Source: Sabethes cyaneus
Taxonomy: Eukaryota; Arthropoda; Insecta; Diptera; Culicidae
Length of the DNA stretch: 64,000 bases
NCBI RefSeq assembly: GCF_943734655.1
Contig: NC_071354.1
Location: forward strand, 73,537,338-73,601,337
Reading direction: 5' to 3'
In this document: in pieces, positions 55,594 through 64,000 of the stretch
Numbering within the stretch: the first letter of the stretch is position 1
Layout: each line of letters opens with the position of its first letter
The notes under the pieces: model-generated
What the model saw: the letters and a program-made list of their open reading frames with translations, nothing else
What the model was told of the DNA's origin: nothing
Database searches by the model: none
Position numbers and translations under genes: made by a program

Positions 55594-57169
55594 ATGAAAC
55601 TCTACCATTTTCAGTGGAGCTAGATGTTTCAACCCCCGAAGACGGATGGAACATGATTCGCTCGGTCGTCAATAAGGCCGCACCCATGGTACTAGGTGTA
55701 AAAACCTCGAGAGCACAAAAAGATTGGTTTGACGGAGAATGCCAAAAAGCGATGGGGAGGAAAAAAGGATATACATCAAAGCCTGATATGTGTAGAGACT
55801 AGGATGAAAACCTGGTCACAAACAAGCGCCATGTGCTCAATGGTAATATAACATAAGAAGACGGAGCGGAAACAGCCCCAGCGTGCCGGCTCCCGATCTC
55901 GAAGAAGTTCGGCGCGAAATCGATCTGCTGAAGAATAAAAGAGCCACCTGGTGGACCGACTCTCGGCAGAACTCTACAAAACTGGCAAAAAAACATTATC
56001 AAAGACACCTCACTGGATAAATTCAAGGATTTGGATGGAACGAGTGGTCTGTCCCATGTATAAAAAGGTCACTTCGATTGCTGTAATTATCGCGGCATTA
56101 CGCTGATCAACGCCGTCTACAAGGTACTCTCCCAGATTTTGTTGCGTCGTCTATCCCCAATAGCAGGAGAATTTGTAGAGCAATAACAGCCCGTGCGGGT
56201 ACGTACTACTATGGCTCAAATTTTAACTCTCCGACCATTACTCCAGAAATATCGAGAGCACAACGTGACCACGCATCATAGTTTCAGGGATTTCAGGGCA
56301 GTATACGATACAGTCGAGTGCGGAGAGCTTCAGTAGGTAATGCACGAGAACGGTTTTCCGGACAAATTGGAAGCTACCCAGGAGCGAGTGATGGCTCTGA
56401 GGTGTTTCGGGGGCACTCTCGAGTCCTTTCCAATCGTGCAGGGGGTTGTAACAAGGGGATGGACTGTCCTATATGTTATTCAACATCGCTATTGAAAGTG
56501 TGATCCGGCGAGAGGGCGTCGATACCAGAGGAACGATCTTCGGTAAAAGAAACCTACTTCTAGCCTTCGCAGACATCTTCGACATCATTACTTCGACATC
56601 ATCAGAAACTTTGGGATGGCGGACGCAACCTACGTCAAACTAAAAACGGAGGCTAGGAGGATTGGGTTACAAATCAATGCGTCGAAAACCAAATATATAG
56701 ACAGCGTTGAACTAGTAGTAGTTGATGAGTACATATATTTGGGATCGCTGTTCGCCGATAATAAACGAGTAAGGAAATTCAGGAGATACGCATTCAAGCT
56801 GGAAATCAAGCCAACTTTTTCCTTCGCAAGATGCTTCGATCAACAAGCATACGCCGCCGCACAAAATGTACAAGGCGCTAATCAGACCGGTTGTTTTCTA
56901 TGGACTTGAGACTGTAATTTTGCTTACAGAAGACATATGTGCACGTGTCGTATTTGAACGAAAGATTTTACGGATTATTTTTGGAAACGGAAAGCGTGTG
57001 ACGCAGGCGCTTGAACCACGAACTGCAGGCGCTACTTGGAGAGATTCCCATCATACACGTGGCGTAAGTTGGGAGACTACGGTGGGCCGGCTATGTCGCA
57101 AGCATTCCGGACGACTGTGCAGTGAAATCTGTTCCCTCCAAGAACTTCCCCGGAACCAAGAATAGAGGG

Positions 57170-57521
57170 GTGTCAACTAGAGATGGTCGGGTAGCGGAAA
57201 ATTTGCCCGAAACCCGCACCCGACCCGTACCCGCCGGGTTCGGGTATTGGAAAAAAATAATTTGCGGGTTCGGGTCGGGTACGGGTTCTTAATTTTTGTT
57301 TTTGAAACCGGGTACGGGTCGGGTCGGGTATCTCTATTGACCACATTTAACACTAAAGATGGTCGGGTACCCGTACCCGACGGGTTGCGGTCGGGTTCGG
57401 GTATCAAAAATAATAAACTTGCGGGTTCGGGTCGGGTACGGGTTTTCAATTTTTTTCTTAATCGGGTACGGGTCGGGTTCGGGTATTCAAATTTTCATAC
57501 CCGACCATCTCTAGTGTCAAC
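57170..57521. mobile_element. hAT-like miniature element, dimeric, 8-bp target duplication
   Basis: TAGAGATGGTCGGGTA (57,178-57,193) is perfectly inverted at 57,498-57,513. GTGTCAAC flanks it at 57,170-57,177 and 57,514-57,521. An 8-bp duplication and TAGAG ends are hAT features. The 336-bp interior is two tandem half-elements, the second starting TAAAGATGGTCGGGTA at 57,354, each full of GGGTTCGGGTCGGGTACGGG words. It splits the RTE 3' region. Open frames in it on both strands are by-products of the repeat. Confidence 0.9.
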
Positions 57522-57564
57522 CAGGTTGAAGCCGACTGACTTTTGTCAGACGCTCAACGAATTG

Positions 57565-57841
57565 ATCATTTTGGGTAGCTTTTGCTCATGCTTACCGCTA
57601 GATGGACACTAAAGCGCCACGTGCCATATTTAGAGTAAAGTTTAAGGCTGATACAGTTTACACGTCATAATTTCTTACCGTTCCGTTGCTATTGACGGTT
57701 GCTGACGGTTAATCTGAATCGGCCGTTTTGGGTGGACCCATCAGGTTGAAATGCAGTTTGACAGTCGTTCGTCGAGTATGTTTAACAGAACATGTCTATG
57801 CTGGAGCCATCTGTGAGATTTTTCAGCTTTTTCAATGATTC
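57565..57841. mobile_element. 277-bp insertion in RTE, type unknown
   Basis: RTE sequence stops at CAACGAATTG (57,564) and resumes at ATTGGCGACGCAGGACC (57,842); other copies have CAACGAATTGGCGAC uninterrupted. ATTG is duplicated. The inside has a small repeat GACGGTTGCTGACGGTT at 57,693 and no clear TIR. Confidence 0.65.
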
Positions 57842-57890
57842 ATTGGCGACGCAGGACCGAGTACATGGAAGAAAAGCCACAGCGACTCTA

Positions 57891-60800
57891 TTAATTACTA
57901 TTAACTTTAGGAACTTTTGCAAATTTTAAATTTTCACCAAGAGAAGCTATTTTTTTCCTTTTGCCAATGGCAATTTCTGCCATTGCCAGCAGCATCGTCA
58001 GCAATAAATGAAATATACAAAAAAAATCTCTGACAAGACGTTACTACAATTAATTAGGCGAAACATTATCTCATTTACAGTTGGCTAAAATATCATTGCA
58101 AGCCATAAAAAGCATCGTTACCCGATTGACGTTACGGTAAAACTAAGAATATATACATCAAGATTTAGTGCCGCTTGTTTATTTTTCTTGAATCCACACC
58201 TCCCAATCCTTCAACTCGGGAGAGGATCTTACCTACTATATCATCTAGTCCTGTTTAAATGCTTTACATTTCCAAAACTTAACCGAAAAAGGCCACATGC
58301 CGAACCTCCTATAGATCGCTCGCTCATCGGTCGGGGAAAAACTGTATAAAACCAGCTCCCTTCTGGTTGAAAAACAGTAATTTTCGTTTGAAGCGCTGGT
58401 TTCCGCTGTGAACCGGAATGACACGTACATGAAGAAACACGGTCCAAAAATAACTGACTCTATTAGTCTTTAAACGTACCGAACAGCGAAGCCGTGATTT
58501 CTCGCCAGGTTTAAGGTCAATAATACTGTCTTGTTTTGGGAACGGCCATAAAATAAATGTAGCAGTAGTTGTTGTCATCAGTTTGGACAGGCGTAACCAA
58601 GTTAAATAACATCTAAGCGGCACTCGCTAATTTAAAAAATACCAACAGTTCATCAATCTTCTCTGAATTAAAAAAAAACCAATTGCTCCAACTGCTTTGA
58701 GAATGTAAAATTTAACTTTTCACCAACGTTGCAAGGAGAAAAATCAATATGTAGGTACTGACGTGTGCTTCAATATTGGCTTACAACCTAGAGACGTCAT
58801 TTCTAGTACGAATAGATACCAATAGCACAAGATAAATCACATTTTAAGGTCAACCTTGCGGTAGTCACGGTTTAGTAAACACTGCAGTACATATTCAATT
58901 GTAAATTGATGTATGAAGAGCATTGCAACCTGTTGACTAACAGTCGACTGCAAAGTCAAAGTTCAACTTTTTACCAAAGGCTATATATAGTTATATTTGG
59001 GCTTTTGCTTTATTTTAGAAATGGTACTCATATTGCAAAATTTACCATAACTTATTGCCACATCTAGAAAGAACCACTAAACATGCAAGAAAATATGTCA
59101 TCGAAATGCATCATCACACTGACTGTAGCTCGGCACTAGATATTTTTAGCAATTGCTCCGAAACAGCTTGGCGGAACTGTCAATCGTTGGAGATATGAAG
59201 TCACAGCTCCACGAAATGGGAACACGATCGACGGCGGGCGTTGCAGCGAGAAAATGCTCTGACAGCAGCGGTCGAAGAATGTTTGCGCGAAAGTTTTCCG
59301 ATCGTAAAAATAGACTTCATCCGATTCGACCATTCGTAACAAGTGTACCTACCTACGTAGCATCCCAATGGATATTTAGTCCGAGGCAGGTAGCATTTCC
59401 TTTAGGAGTTAGTAACAGAAGGGACTGAAAATAGTACCACACTCATAGAGGAAGTTATTGGTGTGAAAATTCATTAGACGATTAGTAGGTAACGTAATAA
59501 TTGTGCGCCTTAGTTAAGTAGAATGATGTCATATAAAATTTTGATTATCCGTAGCGTGGCTACGGCAAGATAGATAAATGTGATGCTGCAATCATAAGAT
59601 GCCTTAAATAGATATGTAAAATGGGATTGTTATAAGCAGTGTTGCCACATATAGAGATTTATCTGGAAAGAAATACTGCAGTAACCATGACACTGGTTGG
59701 AAAATTTATTTGATGTTAATTAGTACGCGTAACGTCTGTCCAAAATACATAGATCACCCTATAACGTTTATTGAAAAATAATTCAATAATATTATATGAT
59801 TGCATGACTTGTGAAATACGCAACCGGAGAAGCATTCATCGATATAAATTTGTTCTCCCATCCTATATTCTCAAGTAACTCCTTTCAATTAGATTAGCTA
59901 TGCATAAATTTCTGTGCAGAGATTACCACGAACACGTATTTTCATCAGGCAATCATCACCCGCACTGAATAATTTAAAATTCAAACAAAATATGACCTGT
60001 TACATTAATTATGCAATGATCAATCTTGCAAGCTTGGCTCTTTACTATAAGTTCTATTATAACCCTCAACGGACTAGTCTAAGTATAGAAAGGCAACATA
60101 CTAAAAACTCATATATAGTGATAGAGTCTATCACTTTACCAGAAGACCAACAACGTCAACTTTAGAAAGCGGTGTAGACAGCTATTTAAAAACCACTGCT
60201 GGAACGTTGATTCTGTTTGGCAAAGAGAAATCCCCTTCTCGACAAGACATCCTCATAAAACTTTATCTTACTAGGTAAATAATTGAGATGGAAACTGCTC
60301 CTGCCAGAACCGAAGTGGTGCAGAGCAGTGTCACCATAAGTGCCCCAAGAAATGCACTTCCTGGTTTGCTTCTTTGCATAGAAAGCACAATTTCTAAGCA
60401 TTGCAATTTATTTATATGCTATCCTGGGAAGAAAAAAAAAACAATCCATCCACCGGGTAGAACGTCGACACGTAGGGTACCGGTGGGTATTTCCAGCCCA
60501 TTAAGCGATAGCCTAAACAATATTCAGGAATTACGTTGCGACTATATTTATTCTAGACAAGATTTTTGTACCAGTTGATAGAATAATATTTACTGAATAT
60601 CGGAGTGTATTTTGCTCTTAATAAAACGCTACTGAATTTGAGTTATAGTCGCGAGAAACGATGAAGTCGCAGCGACTAAATTGAGCCCATTTTCTATAGT
60701 GGTGTCTGTGTTTTTTTTAAATCCGACCGGCCTAAATAGCCAGCACAGGGATTGAATGCTTTTCAAAAACAGATCAAAAGAGAGACCGATGGATAATGTG

Positions 60801-63800
60801 TCGCTATTGCCTACATTCCGGGCTCATTGAAGATAATTAGTTTTGCAGTGACAACAGCTTGCTGCTGGCGCTAGTGTAACATTGAATCGTTCATATACAT
60901 TAGCACCAGAAGCAAGTGGTTGTCACTCAAGTACCAGCTATGTCAACACGATAGAAGCGTTTTAGGTGTTTCAGGCCTCACGTATTGGTAGTAGTGTAAA
61001 TAACGCACCATATGCTGGAATTAAAAACAAAATGCTGCTAATGGCTAATGAATGAAAATTGATTTATATCTTCATATCAGTGGGGAATTGTTGTGTTCTT
61101 CCGTGTTAAAAAGAAGTAGAATTGTTCAGTGATAGCATAATCACAGCTGTTTAGTTTCTAGTATAAGTAAACGTGATCATAATTGTGTTTTCCAAATCAT
61201 CATCAAGAGCGGATACGCGTAAGCGATTGCTGCTGGTTTTTTTCAGCCTGATTACGTGCCAGTGGAAAAACAGTGGCTTTGATGTTTATTGAATAAAACT
61301 TAGCAAATTACTTAAATTTTTATGAAAATAGTTATAACACATTAAAGCTTATGAGAGCTACATTCGTTTCAGTATTGATATATAGCGGCAAAGTTTTTAT
61401 TTGGGAAAGCGCAGCAAAAAAAGGTAATGTATGCCGAATTTAGTAGCGTGCTGGGAATACCCTCCCGTACCCTATATTTGCCTAGCACCTTGCACCACTG
61501 TTTGAGACACCTCCGCAAAACAAAAATATGAACTCGCACGTGACCAAATTTCAATCACCTCACGGGTTGGAACAATGGAAAAGATCTGGATGCCAGTAGT
61601 GGAACGGTGTCACACTTAAAGCTTGTAATGAGGATACGTGAGTTGATTTCGAAAAGGATTCTCACCGATTAGATGAAACCGGCAGAAATCTTAAGTATCT
61701 TATTCTGCTAATGGATATCATTGTCTCATTGCGATAATCGTGTTCAAATTAGTAAGTACAGATAAATTGAGAAACTTTTCTGGTTGTACTCTTGGTCTCG
61801 AACAGCGCTGCGTTGATTGCAAACTTGCTCAGAACAGCCAACTCTCGTTATTTTAAGCAAACCACCAAAGCATGGTCTCGTAAGCATGGTTTTGAACTTA
61901 TGAGAGTGTCTTTTCATGTCATTAAATGCTTCTTTGCAAGTCGTCCACATTTCGAATCGTTGTTTTCATCAATAGTAAATTCTATACTACTGTACTATTA
62001 CTTATTAAATAGTAAGCCGCATCTTGTTACTCGTACTTTTACCGTGCATGAGAATTCCAGTGTACAGCCGATTCTATACAGTGCTTACCTGCAAAAGGAA
62101 AAGTAAAGAAACCAGTTAATTATAATTGATTACGGCTAAAAACGGTGAGAAAGTAAACAAACATTCATAGAATGGTAGGCTAAAAGCATCGGCAACCTAA
62201 CTTTCCTCCACGCTAGTCTACATTTTTCAAGTGTACCAAACTCTGCTTTTGGTTTGCAAGAACTTCAAGCGGTCACGGTATTGCGTCTGCGATTACTACC
62301 AACATAATTTGCTCTGACTTGTTATTAACTTGTTCCTTTCTATGCATTTTTTCGAATCAACGCACCGTGTGAACGCAACAGTAGTGTTATATCGGATAGC
62401 TCGGAAACGTGGAAACGCCAATTGCCGTATCGAGCAGATGAAGCGTTAACGCATAAAGAGCAAAGGAATCTATGCTTAAGAAAATGACTGCGTCCGGTAA
62501 TTAGAAATCATACGGTTTCAAAGCCGTTTATAACTGTATGGTGGTTAATCGGAATAACGTACAAAATTGTTAGCTTGAGCAGAAAATTCAAACAGGCATT
62601 GGGAGGCCTCAACTAAAATGTGCATGAAAATTTGAGCATAAAACATACTTCGATGTAAACGATGAGGATCCCTGATAAAATATTTCTCGAGCCAACCCTG
62701 CTGAATTATTCGTAGGGAAAATTGACAATCTGTCAATAGCAATATAAATTAAGTAAGTAAGATAAATTACGTAAGATTGTTGCAGAAGACATCATTCAAC
62801 ATCTATTTATACAAATACTATTGCGATTATTGCACAGAATTGTCTTATATAAATAATGTTATTTTCTGGTAGTGATGGTTAAACCTATGAAAAATGCGAT
62901 CAAATGTGAAACCGTCAAATAGTTACAATAAAACGATGCTACTTTCGTTTAATATCCAAATACTCGTAACAACTCGATTCATTCAAAAAAATGTCCGAAT
63001 AAAATACATTTCTGTCACAATCGTTCGTATAGCGAAACCGCACAGCAGAACGAAGGCTACCGTTTCCCAACTTCCGAGCCAATTTCTGTTACAAATTTCC
63101 ACATCCATTCTATCGGCGCTGTGAGCCACCGCTTCTGCCAAACGTTGTCACAAACAGGGATAGGATTATAACCAAATTCGTTCGATGGATTTCCAGCCGC
63201 ACTGCTGTCGATGGATTCCACTGGAAATAAATTCTGTATTCAGCATGTCAATTTGCACAGCAGTAATCGTGCTTGCAACAGAAACGCCCGAATACATTGA
63301 ACGCATATCCTGGCTGCTACTTTTACCGGTGCTCCAGTAAAAAATCGCTCGAATACATGCAGTTTGTCCAACACTATTCCATATCTATATAGGTATTCGA
63401 CTCTGGCCTGGCAAACTGTGAATAAAATACAGCAGAGCTGAAAGCAAAGTGCAGCATTCACAAACCAAAAAAAAAATTTCGCATTGAACCTGTTTCCAAC
63501 CAGCTTGGTTTTCCAGTAGTCTGTTTAGCCTTATGGTTTCGACTGCAAAACGGTTCTTATGCAGTGAAGTTGCGCTTTTCACCCTCCGGAAACTATTTTA
63601 CGTACATGACAAAAAAAAGGTTTGATGAGCTGAAAATTCACTAACTGATGTAAGTAGCTATGCACGTGAAATTTTCAAATCATACAACCATCATTCTGGT
63701 GTACCAGTTCAAGGATTAAACAATTCATGGCAAGTCATGTGCAGGGCCACTCACCAATGCTGTACCAGTAAAGGTAATTACGTAGAATCTATTTATAAGC

Positions 63801-64000
63801 CATATTGTGATAATGATAACAGAATGTCATTCGAAATCATTCGATTTTAAAAATTAATAGCAGGATATCGTTAAAAAAGTGACAAGGAAGCACATTTTTA
63901 ATATTCTACAATGTAAATTATGTCGGTTCGGCAAACAGTTACGTTACGGTTGTTGATTAAATACACATATATCCTCCTCTGACATAATTTTTATACACTA
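57891..64000. other. unassigned stretch to right edge
   Basis: Six kilobases with no gene, RNA gene or element I can support. All open frames are 104 codons or fewer and overlap on both strands. Not even SINE copies were seen, unlike the rest of the window. Confidence 0.5.

Larger units (their letters stand above)
54500..57890 (+). mobile_element. RTE retrotransposon, longest copy, with two insertions
   Basis: Order of domains: probable 5' UTR (54,500-54,905); endonuclease N-terminal part GTWNCRLLNFVGGNRVMHEQ (54,922); FFNYTIINGHCPYEGGPDDE and KIAIGDMNAKI (55,354-55,510); linker NKAAPMVLGVKTSRAQKDWF; RT with NYRGITLINAVYKVLSQILL (56,077), motif A FRDFRAVYDTVE, FADIFDII (56,568) and INASKTKY; C-terminal VDEYIYLGSL and FERKILRIIFG. 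The endonuclease catalytic Glu (usual LQEIRW) reads LQVICR, and FADD reads FADI. Many stops. Carries a hAT-like element and a 277-bp insert near its 3' end. Confidence 0.85.

Noticed and set aside
57177..57612. Frames of 90-121 codons rich in G, R, P and T
   Set aside because: They are translations of the GGGTCGGGTAC hAT-like element.
1..64000. CRISPR arrays, bacterial operons or phage genes
   Set aside because: No direct-repeat/spacer pattern of that kind, no ribosome-binding sites with dense ORFs; all signs are of an animal nuclear genome.

Overview
The window reads as insect nuclear DNA, most likely a mosquito (Anopheles-like). The evidence is its mix of elements: RTE-clade and LOA-clade non-LTR retrotransposons, BEL/Pao LTR remnants, a tRNA-derived SINE family and many short terminal-inverted-repeat elements in an AT-rich background. 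The species is an inference. I found no host protein-coding gene, rRNA or functional tRNA that I can support. Every protein-like stretch I recognise is a broken transposon gene, so this is an intergenic or intronic repeat graveyard.

Layout. 1-0.7 kb: 3' end of an RTE element. 4.0-7.1 kb: a stack in which an RTE reverse transcriptase is split by a 1,878-bp Mutator-like (MULE) foldback element with an exact 9-bp target duplication, and again by a SINE with a 13-bp duplication. 7.8-8.1 and 19.7-20.2 kb: two TA-flanked miniature elements built from a short satellite. 11.5-14.3 kb: another TA-flanked element, a ~145-bp satellite with long G tracts, and the 3' end of a BEL/Pao element with its LTR. 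19.1-20.9 kb: a second RTE lineage, twice interrupted, then a mariner remnant. 25.0-26.8 kb: a LOA-clade element that has lost most of its reverse transcriptase but keeps its RNase H. 33.1-34.9 kb: a CATCGAT-rich element and another RTE 3' end. 37.2-37.5 kb: a ~95-bp minisatellite. 41.2-43.4 kb: a Jockey/CR1-like reverse transcriptase remnant and a duplicated BEL/Pao integrase end. 44.2 kb: a SINE with a miniature element inside it. 46.35-50.08 kb: a giant inverted repeat (foldback), itself split by two miniature elements and by a 1.3-kb retroposed sequence with a 33-bp target duplication and T-rich edge. 54.5-57.9 kb: the longest RTE copy (endonuclease to 3' end), carrying a hAT-like miniature element with an 8-bp duplication and a further 277-bp insertion.

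How the parts relate. The RTE copies act as rulers: because their protein order is known, each insertion in them can be delimited to the base. At least six nested insertion events can be ordered in time. The most notable objects are the MULE foldback at 4,558-6,435, the large foldback at 46,351-50,083, and the two satellite-bearing TA elements. The rest (about 8-11 kb, 15.5-19 kb, 22-25 kb, 27-33 kb, 35-41 kb, 44.5-46 kb, 51-54 kb, 58-64 kb) is unassigned AT-rich DNA with only short open frames.
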